Positions 5,806 through 11,480 of a stretch of DNA of 11,480 nucleotides are shown piece after piece; within the stretch, counting starts at the first letter, position 1, and the number at the start of each line of letters is the position of its first letter. The notes below the pieces were generated by a model, which worked only from the letters and a program-made list of their open reading frames with translations, had not been told where the DNA came from and made no database searches. This DNA is from JBKHJZ01 sp046537875 (GTDB taxonomy: Bacteria > Actinomycetota > Acidimicrobiia > Acidimicrobiales > VFJN01). The stretch spans positions 1-11,480 of the forward strand of contig JBKHJZ010000105.1 in NCBI GenBank assembly GCA_046537875.1. Reading direction: 5' to 3'. The translations under genes were made by a program, and so were the position numbers.

Positions 5806-5853
5806 AGCCTGCCACTCCGGGACGGGTCGGGTCCCATCCCGGGGCGGCAGGCT
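5806..5853 (-). terminator. Long three-segment hairpin between the small membrane gene and the dehydrogenase
   Basis: AGCCTGCC (5806-5813) pairs with GGCAGGCT (5846-5853). After a 3x3 internal loop, CCGGGA (5817-5822) pairs with TCCCGG (5837-5842). After one mismatch, GGG (5824-5826) pairs with CCC (5833-5835). That gives 17 base pairs in a 48-base element 24 bases past the end of the small membrane gene and eight bases before the dehydrogenase GTG. It may terminate the upstream transcript, or control the dehydrogenase by attenuation if the two are cotranscribed. No promoter-like -10 box fits between hairpin and GTG. Confidence 0.5.
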
Positions 5854-5877
5854 CGTCCACGCGACGGGCGTGAACCG

Positions 5878-6033
5878 TCAGTACCAGTGCCGTCGGCCGC
5901 CCACCATGCGGCCGGCGGACCCCAGGATGTACAGGATGGCCCCGATGATCACGAGGATGATCCCGATCGTCCAGAGGATCGAGACATCAAGGAGGATCCC
6001 GAGCAGGAGCAGGATGATGCCGAGGATGATCAT
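5878..6033 (-). CDS. Small two-helix membrane protein, DUF6131-like
   Basis: This 51-residue frame encodes two hydrophobic segments, about residues 1-14 (MIILGIILLLLGIL) and 18-38 (ILWTIGIILVIIGAILYIL), a short polar loop, and a basic tail GRMVGGRRHWY. The pattern, including the LDxSILW hinge and terminal GGRRHWY, matches the small actinobacterial membrane proteins grouped as DUF6131, as I recall that family; function is unknown. The tail probably faces the cytoplasm by the positive-inside rule. No Shine-Dalgarno sequence precedes the ATG. TACATC ends six bases before it, consistent with a leaderless transcript. It lies on the minus strand between the large regulator gene (47 bases upstream) and the dehydrogenase. 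Confidence 0.85.
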   Translation of the reverse strand: MIILGIILLLLGILLDVSILWTIGIILVIIGAILYILGSAGRMVGGRRHWY

Positions 6034-6045
6034 GACTCAGATGTA
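6033..6045 (-). promoter_or_regulatory. Possible leaderless -10 box for the small membrane protein
   Basis: On the minus strand, TACATC (6045 down to 6040) is followed by six bases and then the ATG at 6033. It departs from TANNNT only in the last base. TTCGAC, 15 bases farther upstream, could serve as a weak -35. Confidence 0.3.
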
Positions 6046-6080
6046 CCCACACGTCGCGCCGTCGAACCGCGCGGCGGCCG

Positions 6081-9044
6081 TCACACCTCGGAGGGGTCCT
6101 CGCCCAGCAGCGCGGCCGCTCGTCGCAGGTCGGGGGTGTCGAACCCCTCGGTGAACCAGCCGTACAGGGGGCGGAGGAGCTCGACTGCGCGGGCGCGCTC
6201 GCGCTCGCCGTCGGCCTGCTCCACCGCGCTGCTCGCGGCCCGGAGGGCCAGCGACCGGGCACCCAGGCCGCGGGCGACGTCGAGCGCGCGGCGGCGCGCG
6301 GCGGCGGCCAGGTCGGCGCGGCCCTGACGGTCGAGCACCTCGGCGCGGAGCCTGAGGAGCTCGGGTTCGTAGAAGTAGCCCCGCGCCCGGGGGATGGTTC
6401 GGGCCTCGTCCAAGGCTTCGGAGGCCTCGTCCGGCCGGCCGGCCCGCAGGTGCACGTCGGCGAGGAGGCCCAGGAAGTAGGGCAGGTCCATCGCCGCCCC
6501 GGTCGCACGGTACGCGTCCAGCCCCGCCGACAGCTCGTCGAGACCGGTTGCCGTCTCGCCCGTGGCGGCGAGGCCCCAGCCGCGCAGCATCGTCCCGGTC
6601 GCCCGGCGGTAGGCGTAGCCCTGCTGGCCGGCCAGCCGGACGGTCTCCTCCGCGTGGTGGAGCACCCGGTCCGGCTCGCGCCGGTACTGGCGGACGTACC
6701 CCGCATGCTCCTGGGCGTGGGACAGGCTGAACGAGTGCGCGAGGTCCGCGGCGACGGCGAGTGCCTCCTCGATCGTGCGGAGCGCCCGGTCCGGGTAGCC
6801 GAGGAACCACTGCGCATGGGCGGCCCAGTGGCGCGAGGACACGGCGGGGTTCTCGCCGTACAGCGCCATCAGGCCGATGTGCTCCCGGGCGTCGTAGCTG
6901 GCCAGCGCCTCCTCCACGTGGCCGAGCGCCGCCTCGAACCCGCCCTGGTGGAAGCTGGAGCAGGCGAGCAGCTCGTGGGCCTCGACCCGCACCGCCGCCG
7001 GCTGCCGCTCGCGAAGACGGAGCCGTCGCTCCATCAGGGCCTGGGAGGTCTCGTACTCGGCCCGGTACTCGTGCCACGTCGCCAGGCCGTAGAGGACCGA
7101 GTCGGTCAGGGAATGGTCGCCGATCTGCTCGCTCAGCTCCAGGGCGCGCTCGTAGGCGTGGCGCACCTCGGCCGCGGCCCACCCGTGGGTGGCGATCAGC
7201 GCCGGCGCGATCATCGCCTCGACCCGGCCCTCCCAGCGGAGGCGCTCCTCGCCCGGCGGCAGGCGGGCCACCCAGGAGCGGGCCTGCCCGAGCAGCTCGA
7301 TCGCCTCGACGTGCCCGCTGCGGCGCAGGGCGACCTCGGCCGCCGACACCAGCGCGGGCACGGCCCGTTCGGCGTCACCTCCCAGAACGAAGTGATGCGC
7401 CAGGTCGGCGGCCCGCGCCGCGGGGTCGTCACCGAAGGCCGCGGCCAGCCGCTCACCGACCGACCGGTGCAGGCGCGCCCGCCTGCCGGCCGGGATGGCG
7501 TCGTGCACCACCTGCTGGTAGAGGCTGTGCCGGAAGCCGAACACCGACGTGACCGTGCCGTCGGGCCAGCCGGCGGCCTCCCCGCAGGTCAGCATCCCCG
7601 CCGGGTGCGAGAGGGCGGCCATTCGCTGCTCCACCGCCTCGTCGTCCTGCCCGAGCGCGGCGGCGACCGCGGCCGACTCGGGCGCCACACCCACCACGCT
7701 GGCGGCCTCCACGACCGCGCGGTCGCCGGCCGCGAGCTGGGCGACCTGGTGATCGACGAGCTGGCGCAGCGTGGCGGGGACGCCGTGCCGGAGCTCGTCG
7801 AGGCTCACGCGAGCCTGAACTGCGCCGTCGGACGCGCTCACGAGGCCATCCGACGCCCAGTGGTCCACCAGCGCGGTCAGAAACAGCGGGTTCCCGCCGG
7901 CCCGCTCGGCGAGCAGCGCCACCAGGTCGGCGGGCACGGCGGAGGCACCGAGCCGCGCCCGCACCAGCGCGGCCACCGCGTCCTCGTCGAGGCCACGCAG
8001 GTCGAGCTGCTCGCACGTCGGTTTGCGGGGCGCAAGCTCTCCCACCAGCGCGGCCAGCGCACGGTCCCCCGCGGCGGCAGCGCGGTAGGTGGCCACCACC
8101 AGCAGCGCGGCCGGCGCCACCCGGCGGGCGAGCGCGGCGACCACCTCCAGGGTGGCCTGGTCGCTCCAGTGGAGATCCTCGAGCACCAGCACGAGCGGCC
8201 GCAGCTCGGAGAGCGCCTCGAGCGCATCGACAACCTCCCGCAGCATCCGTTCGCGCGTCGCCCCCAGGCTCACGGCCCGCAGCCGCTCGGCCTCCTGCTC
8301 GTCCACCAGCCCGGGGAGCTGCAGGAGCCAGGTGGGCGCCCGCCGGCCCAACAGCGCGACCACCTCGCCGGCTCCCGGCGAACGGCACAGCCGGGCCAGC
8401 GCGTCGAGCAGGGGCAGGTACGGCTCGCCGGGCCCCGTGTGCTCCACCGACTGGCCCCGGGCCACCCGTGCCGGCGAGCGTGCCACGGCTCCGGCCAGGA
8501 ACGCATCGAGCAGGGTGGTCTTGCCCTGCCCCGGCTCGCCCGCCACCAGCGCCACCCGTCGCGCACCACCGGTGGCGTCGTCGAGCAGCCGCTCGAGAAG
8601 GGACAGTTCGGCGTCCCGGCCGACGAGCAGCGGTGGCGCCGCGGCCGCCGGCTCCCCGCCGGCTGCGCGCGCGACGCCGACGTCGGCGGACAGGCGGTAG
8701 CCGCGCCCGATCACCGTCCGGATGAGCCGCTGCGTGCGCCCGTCGTCGCCCAGCGCCCGGCGCGCCTGTTTGATCCGCGTGGTGAGCGCCGACTCGGTGA
8801 CGAACCGGGTGCCCCAGACCCCGTCGAGCAGCTCCTCCTTGGTCACGAGCTGGCCGGGACGCTCGACGAGGTAGCTGATGAGCTGGAACACCTGCGGTTC
8901 CAGAGCGACCGGGCGCCCGTCGTGGCGCAGCTCGTAGGCGCCGAGATCCACCTCGAAGCCGTCGAAGGTGTAGATGGTGCCGTCCCGCCGCTCCACCAGC
9001 ACGCCACGGTAACCGTCGCCGCTGGAGCGCACGCCATCCGACAC
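6081..9044 (-). CDS. Large transcriptional regulator: OmpR-type winged helix, AAA ATPase, TPR-like region
   Basis: The 987-residue protein joins three parts. Residues about 24-122 are an OmpR/PhoB-type winged-helix DNA-binding domain (IYTFDGFEVDLGAYELR, the recognition-helix region TESALTTRIKQARRALGD, then IGRGYRL). Residues about 138-500 are an AAA/STAND-type ATPase: VGRDAELSLLERLL, Walker A GEPGQGKTT (169-177), Walker B LVLVLED (284-290), then LHWSD. The remainder is alpha-helical with TPR-like repeats, as in large actinobacterial signal-responsive activators; no receiver or cyclase domain is present. Known family behaviour suggests ligand- or protein-gated oligomerisation at promoters. The start is uncertain: the GTG at 9044 has no ribosome binding site, while in-frame GTGs at 9002 and 8996 lie closer to the conserved domain. 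The gene diverges from the SnoaL-like gene across a gap containing a paired repeat suited to this domain, suggesting local control. Confidence 0.88.
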   Translation of the reverse strand: MSDGVRSSGDGYRGVLVERRDGTIYTFDGFEVDLGAYELRHDGRPVALEPQVFQLISYLVERPGQLVTKEELLDGVWGTRFVTESALTTRIKQARRALGDDGRTQRLIRTVIGRGYRLSADVGVARAAGGEPAAAAPPLLVGRDAELSLLERLLDDATGGARRVALVAGEPGQGKTTLLDAFLAGAVARSPARVARGQSVEHTGPGEPYLPLLDALARLCRSPGAGEVVALLGRRAPTWLLQLPGLVDEQEAERLRAVSLGATRERMLREVVDALEALSELRPLVLVLEDLHWSDQATLEVVAALARRVAPAALLVVATYRAAAAGDRALAALVGELAPRKPTCEQLDLRGLDEDAVAALVRARLGASAVPADLVALLAERAGGNPLFLTALVDHWASDGLVSASDGAVQARVSLDELRHGVPATLRQLVDHQVAQLAAGDRAVVEAASVVGVAPESAAVAAALGQDDEAVEQRMAALSHPAGMLTCGEAAGWPDGTVTSVFGFRHSLYQQVVHDAIPAGRRARLHRSVGERLAAAFGDDPAARAADLAHHFVLGGDAERAVPALVSAAEVALRRSGHVEAIELLGQARSWVARLPPGEERLRWEGRVEAMIAPALIATHGWAAAEVRHAYERALELSEQIGDHSLTDSVLYGLATWHEYRAEYETSQALMERRLRLRERQPAAVRVEAHELLACSSFHQGGFEAALGHVEEALASYDAREHIGLMALYGENPAVSSRHWAAHAQWFLGYPDRALRTIEEALAVAADLAHSFSLSHAQEHAGYVRQYRREPDRVLHHAEETVRLAGQQGYAYRRATGTMLRGWGLAATGETATGLDELSAGLDAYRATGAAMDLPYFLGLLADVHLRAGRPDEASEALDEARTIPRARGYFYEPELLRLRAEVLDRQGRADLAAAARRRALDVARGLGARSLALRAASSAVEQADGERERARAVELLRPLYGWFTEGFDTPDLRRAAALLGEDPSEV

Positions 9045-9067
9045 CCGGCGGACCGGGCGGCGAGCGC

Positions 9068-9089
9068 CGTCGTCAGACCGTCGTCAGAC
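9068..9089. promoter_or_regulatory. Tandem 11-bp direct repeat, candidate winged-helix operator
   Basis: CGTCGTCAGAC occurs twice head-to-tail (9068-9078 and 9079-9089) without mismatch. OmpR/PhoB-type domains bind as tandem dimers to direct repeats with an 11-bp period. The element lies 23 bases upstream of the regulator start (9044) and 30 bases before the likely -10 box of the divergent gene. Autoregulation and control of the SnoaL-like gene are therefore likely (inference). Confidence 0.5.
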
Positions 9090-9119
9090 GGCCTCCAAGC
9101 CCCGGCCGCAGGCCCTTCG

Positions 9120-9125
9120 TACGTT
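9120..9125 (+). promoter_or_regulatory. Possible -10 box of the SnoaL-like gene
   Basis: TACGTT matches TANNNT and would start transcription near 9132, leaving a leader of about 40 bases with GGAGG at 9163-9167. No canonical -35 hexamer is visible, which fits a promoter needing an activator bound at the repeat upstream. Confidence 0.35.
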
Positions 9126-9173
9126 CATCCGCGACGAACCGAGGCACCGGCCACCCACGCACGGAGGACCGAC

Positions 9174-9647
9174 ATGACGACCGTCCACACCATCGACATC
9201 ATCGACGGAGCCGCCCGCGAGGCCGCCCACCGGTCGACCGAGGCGGCCGTCGCACGGAGGGCCCCGAGCCCCGGCCGGCGCTACCTCGCCGCGCTGGCGG
9301 TGCGGGACTTCGAGGCGCTCGCCCGGCTCCTGGCCCCGGACGTGTGGCTGCGGGCCCTGCTCCCGCGCCACCTCGACGAGCACTACGGCGCGGGCGAGAC
9401 CGTCGGGGCCCTGCGGGGCTGGTACGGCGGGGCCACCGCGTTCCAGGTGCTGGCGCTCGACCACGACGTCGCCGGTCACAAGGAGCGGGTGCGCTACCGC
9501 TTCCTGCTCCGGCCCGACTGGGCACCGGACACCCCGCACCTCATCGAGCAGCAGGCCTACCTGTCGGTCGCCGACGGCGTGATCCGCAAGATCGACCTGG
9601 TGTGCACCGGGTTCATGCCCGTCGACGGGGGCACCCCGCCAGCCTGA
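9174..9647 (+). CDS. SnoaL/NTF2-like fold protein
   Basis: The 157-residue cytoplasmic protein has the NTF2/SnoaL-like cone fold. After a poorly conserved 30-residue N-terminus comes the helix-strand pattern RRYLAALAVRDFEALARLLA followed by PDVWLRALLP. It ends with the strands VRYRFLLRPDW, HLIEQQAYLSVADGVIRKID and LVCTGF. The family includes polyketide cyclases, isomerases and many ligand-binding proteins without known chemistry, so no reaction can be assigned. The ATG is supported by GGAGG at 9163-9167, six bases away. It diverges from the AAA/TPR regulator and is the best candidate for that regulator's target. Its 3' end runs straight into three 15-bp tandem repeats. Confidence 0.8.
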   Translation: MTTVHTIDIIDGAAREAAHRSTEAAVARRAPSPGRRYLAALAVRDFEALARLLAPDVWLRALLPRHLDEHYGAGETVGALRGWYGGATAFQVLALDHDVAGHKERVRYRFLLRPDWAPDTPHLIEQQAYLSVADGVIRKIDLVCTGFMPVDGGTPPA

Positions 9648-9690
9648 GGCTGTCCAGCCCGAGGCTGTCCCGCCCGAGGTCGTCCAGCCT
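9646..9690. repeat. Three tandem 15-bp repeats at the end of the SnoaL-like gene
   Basis: The unit GAGGCTGTCCAGCCC occurs at 9646-9660, with one change at 9661-9675, and with three changes at 9676-9690. The first copy begins inside the TGA stop codon (9645-9647). The repeats lie between convergent genes. They may be slippage products; no terminator-like stem is clear within a unit. Confidence 0.75.
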
Positions 9691-9754
9691 GATCCCACGG
9701 GGACCCGAGCATGCCTGGCCGCGAGCCGGCCGGCGTCCCACCCGGGCCCGGGGG

Positions 9755-10639
9755 TCAGATGCGTTCGAGCTCGGCGCCGTCGAAGAGCGGCTCGATCCCG
9801 AGGGCGTCCACGTCGCCACGCAGCTCGTCGTCCGACGGGACGGGCCCGACCGGATCCGCCGCCGCGAGGGTGGGACGAAGCAGCCGCACGTCGCTCGAGG
9901 AGTTGAGGAACAGCTGCGGCCGGGCCAGCACCCAGCGCACCGACCTGGCCACCGCGGCCTCGTCGGGAAGGGGCTCGTACCAGCTGAACCGGCTGCCCGC
10001 GTGGTCTGGCGGCCAGCGGCGGCGAGCGAGCGACTTGATCGTCTGCACGGCGATCCCCCGCTCGTCGCACACGGCCAGCAGCGCCTCGACATCGGCCCGG
10101 TAGTCGCCGTCGCCGAGCGCCACGAAGCTGTACGGCAGCAGCACCGAGTCGAACGGGAACCGCTCGAGGCTGCGCAGGTGCATGCGGGCGATGCGGGTGC
10201 CGTGGCCGGTCACCCCGATGAACCGCACCAGGCCCTCGTCGCGTGCCCGCACCAGCGACTCCACCGCGCCACCCCGCCCGTGCGCGACCTCCCACTCGTC
10301 GGGCTCGACCAGGTTGTGCAGCTGGATGAGGTCGACCACGTCGGTTCCCAGGCGGTCGAGCGATCGCTCCAGCTCGGCACGCGCCCCCGCCGCGGTCCGC
10401 TCGCCGGTCTTGGTGGCCAGGAAGAACCGGTCACGGTGACCTGCGGCCATCCAGGCGCCGACCCTGAGCTCGGCGTCGCCGTAGCTGGCGGCCACGTCGA
10501 TGTGGTTGACGCCGTGCCCGAGCAGCAGCTCGAGCACCTCGTCGGCACGATCCTGGGACATGGACCACAGCGCCGCCGCCCCGAAGACCACCCGGCTGCT
10601 GCGGTGGCCGGTCCTCCCGAAGGGGGCGCGCTCGATCAC
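9755..10639 (-). CDS. Aldo/keto reductase family oxidoreductase
   Basis: The 294-residue protein is an aldo/keto reductase, a cytoplasmic NADPH-dependent TIM-barrel enzyme reducing aldehydes or ketones. The catalytic tetrad is visible as D48 and Y53 in HIDVAASYGD, K77 in LATKTGE and H108 in LIQLHNL. An opening FGRTGHRSSRVVFGAAAL and IGVTGHGTRIARMHLRSL in the middle are typical of the Tas/YajO-like bacterial branch. Length is slightly short of the 310-330 usual. The substrate is not predictable. The GTG start at 10639 is read directly before IERAPFGRTG. It has no ribosome binding site but a TAGCCT box seven bases upstream, which suggests leaderless expression. It lies 87 bases downstream of the ArsC-like gene on the same strand and converges on the SnoaL-like gene. 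Confidence 0.9.
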   Translation of the reverse strand: MIERAPFGRTGHRSSRVVFGAAALWSMSQDRADEVLELLLGHGVNHIDVAASYGDAELRVGAWMAAGHRDRFFLATKTGERTAAGARAELERSLDRLGTDVVDLIQLHNLVEPDEWEVAHGRGGAVESLVRARDEGLVRFIGVTGHGTRIARMHLRSLERFPFDSVLLPYSFVALGDGDYRADVEALLAVCDERGIAVQTIKSLARRRWPPDHAGSRFSWYEPLPDEAAVARSVRWVLARPQLFLNSSSDVRLLRPTLAAADPVGPVPSDDELRGDVDALGIEPLFDGAELERI

Positions 10640-10652
10640 GCCGCCGAGGCTA
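10640..10652 (-). promoter_or_regulatory. -10 box for leaderless aldo/keto reductase transcript
   Basis: On the minus strand TAGCCT (10652 down to 10647) matches TANNNT and ends seven bases before the GTG at 10639. No Shine-Dalgarno sequence is present. No -35 hexamer is recognisable in the GC-rich DNA upstream. Confidence 0.4.
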
Positions 10653-10726
10653 CGCCCCGTGGAGGTCCCCCGCCGTCCGGCCGCCCACGCGGCCCCGAGC
10701 CCGCCGGCACAGCGGCTCCGGGCGGT

Positions 10727-11071
10727 CTAGAGCAGCGCCTCGACGTCCTCGGGTGGCCGGCCCAGCGCAGCGCGCCCGTCGTCGGCCACCAGGATGGGCC
10801 GCTGGATGAGCACCGGGTGCTCCACCATCGCCGCGATCCAGCGGTCGCGGTCGTGCGGCCAGTCCCGCAGGCCGAGCTCCCCGGCGATCGCCTCGTCGAT
10901 GCGGGCGATGTCCCAGGGCTCCCTGCCCAGCGCGTTCAGCACGGCGTCGAGCTCCTCGGCGGTCGGCGGGTCGTCCAGGTAGCGGCGCTCGGTGTACCCG
11001 ACGCCGCGCTCGTCGAGGATCGCCTTCGCGGCCCGGCTCTTCGAGCACCGGGGGTTGTGCCACAGCTCCAT
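10727..11071 (-). CDS. ArsC family reductase-like protein
   Basis: The 114-residue thioredoxin-fold protein belongs to the ArsC family (glutaredoxin-type arsenate reductases and relatives such as YffB/YfgD). It starts MELWHNPRCSKSRAAKAIL, with the catalytic-type Cys9 in the conserved N-P-R-C-S-K-S loop. It also has HPVLIQRPIL (85-94), giving the conserved Arg91, and ends with LGRPPEDVEALL. Length is normal. The start at 11071 is fixed by homology; an ATG at 11125 would add a non-conserved Pro/Arg-rich segment and overlap the divergent gene. No arsenite pump, ArsR or other ars gene is visible, so a role in arsenate resistance is possible but not supported by context. Confidence 0.88.
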   Translation of the reverse strand: MELWHNPRCSKSRAAKAILDERGVGYTERRYLDDPPTAEELDAVLNALGREPWDIARIDEAIAGELGLRDWPHDRDRWIAAMVEHPVLIQRPILVADDGRAALGRPPEDVEALL

Positions 11072-11123
11072 GCCAGGAGCCTGCCACGCGATTGGGCGCC
11101 GGGAGGCCGGGTAGCCCTCGGGC
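11072..11123. promoter_or_regulatory. Divergent control region between ArsC-like and His-rich genes
   Basis: Only 52 bases separate the two start codons. For the plus-strand gene, TAGCCC (11112-11117) ends six bases before the ATG at 11124, an approximate leaderless -10 box. GGGAGG at 11101-11106 is too far upstream to act as its ribosome binding site. For the minus-strand gene, AGG ten bases before the ATG is a weak ribosome binding site. No operator dyad stands out. Confidence 0.3.
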
Positions 11124-11435
11124 ATGGGCGAGGCAGAGCATCGCGAGCCCCGGGACGAGCACGCGGGCCACGAACACCACGCCGGCCACGAGCATCACGA
11201 GGGCCAGGAGCACCACGAGGGCCACGAACACCACGCCGGGCACGAGGGCCACGAGGAGCACGAGGGCCACGAGGAGCGCGAGGCCGGCCGGCGCCGGCGC
11301 GAGCGGGGACCGATCCACGAATCCACGGCCGAGCGCGCGGGCATCGTCGACCAGCAGGACGCGGCGCTGGAGGCGATCGACGAGATCGAGGGCGACGAGC
11401 AGGGCCCGATGTCCGGCGAGGCACCGACCGGGTGA
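11124..11435 (+). CDS. Histidine/glutamate-repeat protein, possible metal binder
   Basis: The 103-residue protein has three zones. Residues 13-48 are six six-residue units of the type H-(A/E)-(G/E)-(H/Q)-E-(H/G), supplying 15 histidines, with a further partial unit to residue 51. A basic patch RRRRER (56-61) follows. The C-terminal 40 residues are ordinary, acidic and probably helical (STAERAGIVDQQDAALEAIDEIEG). There is no signal peptide or membrane segment, so it is probably cytoplasmic. His-rich tracts of this kind bind Ni, Zn, Co or Cu in proteins such as HypB and SlyD, so metal storage or buffering is a reasonable guess. I do not recognise the family. Codon choice in the non-repeat C-terminus fits a real gene in this genome, and the frame is preferred over the hydrophobic antisense frame. 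It diverges from the ArsC-like gene. Confidence 0.65.
   Translation: MGEAEHREPRDEHAGHEHHAGHEHHEGQEHHEGHEHHAGHEGHEEHEGHEEREAGRRRRERGPIHESTAERAGIVDQQDAALEAIDEIEGDEQGPMSGEAPTG
11160..11267. repeat. Six 18-bp in-frame repeats encoding the His-rich tract
   Basis: The repeat unit is 18 bp (for example CACGCGGGCCACGAACAC at 11160-11177) and recurs six times with synonymous and A/E or G/E changes. Copy changes keep the frame, so alleles of different length would remain functional. The mixed GAA/GAG and CAT/CAC use argues that the copies are not recent duplications. Confidence 0.75.
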
Positions 11436-11480
11436 CCGGGCGGCGACCGGACGACTCCCGCGACCCGCTCGACTAGAACC

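Noticed and set aside
3960..5873. Plus-strand open frame antisense to the dehydrogenase
   Set aside because: It has no recognisable domain, and the His/Arg/Val-rich composition is typical of a shadow frame.
6450..9173. Plus-strand open frame leading into the SnoaL-like gene
   Set aside because: It is antisense to the regulator. Only the part from 9174 has a ribosome binding site and family similarity.
10727..11071. Arsenic-resistance operon
   Set aside because: Only an ArsC-like gene is present. No ArsR, ArsB/Acr3 or ArsD sequence occurs nearby, and ArsC-fold proteins often have other roles.
10650..11318. Minus-strand frame with a Val/Leu-rich stretch resembling membrane helices opposite the His repeat
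   Set aside because: The hydrophobicity is the direct complement of GAG/CAC codons, and the frame then overlaps the ArsC gene in a different reading frame with Arg-rich nonsense.
9344..11476. 710-codon plus-strand frame
   Set aside because: It runs out of frame across the SnoaL-like gene, then antisense to the aldo/keto reductase and ArsC genes, without any motif.

Overview
The window is chromosomal DNA from a very GC-rich bacterium. G or C dominates third codon positions, GTG starts are common, and several genes start 6-7 bases after a TANNNT-like -10 box with no ribosome binding site (leaderless transcription). Together with a mycothiol-type maleylpyruvate isomerase-fold protein, a DUF6131-type membrane peptide and an OmpR-headed AAA/TPR regulator, this points to Actinomycetota, possibly an Acidimicrobiia-like lineage (inference). 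No transposase, phage gene, rRNA, tRNA or CRISPR array was seen; it reads as ordinary housekeeping and accessory chromosome.

Layout. 1-465: no convincing gene, but a run of inverted repeats and an operator-like dyad, ending in a tiny leader ORF that overlaps the next gene. 466-1797 (+): AAA+ Mg/Co-chelatase-type ATPase with an acidic C-terminal tail and no VWA domain. 1862-2797 (-): CDF zinc/cation exporter, convergent with the chelatase. 2867-3448 (+): DinB/maleylpyruvate isomerase-fold protein, divergent from the exporter. 3449-3706: convergent gap with a perfect 14-bp stem-loop. Then a minus-strand series: dodecin (3707-3907), AidB-like acyl-CoA dehydrogenase (4002-5798), a 51-residue two-helix membrane protein (5878-6033), and a 987-residue regulator with an OmpR-type winged helix, an AAA ATPase and a TPR-like helical region (6081-9044). 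The regulator is divergent from a SnoaL/NTF2-like gene (9174-9647, +); the gap between them carries a perfect tandem 11-bp direct repeat. Next come an aldo/keto reductase (9755-10639, -), an ArsC-like reductase (10727-11071, -) and a histidine/glutamate-repeat protein (11124-11435, +).

How the parts fit. There is no single large operon. The best-supported functional unit is the winged-helix/AAA/TPR regulator and the SnoaL-like gene around a shared control region. Metal handling recurs in the chelatase ATPase, the CDF exporter and the His-rich protein, but they are scattered and a common pathway is not shown. No complete undescribed system is evident. The most unusual items are the chelatase ATPase with a D-type tail but no VWA partner in view, its structured leader with an overlapping mini-ORF, the paired 11-bp operator candidate and the six-fold His repeat protein.
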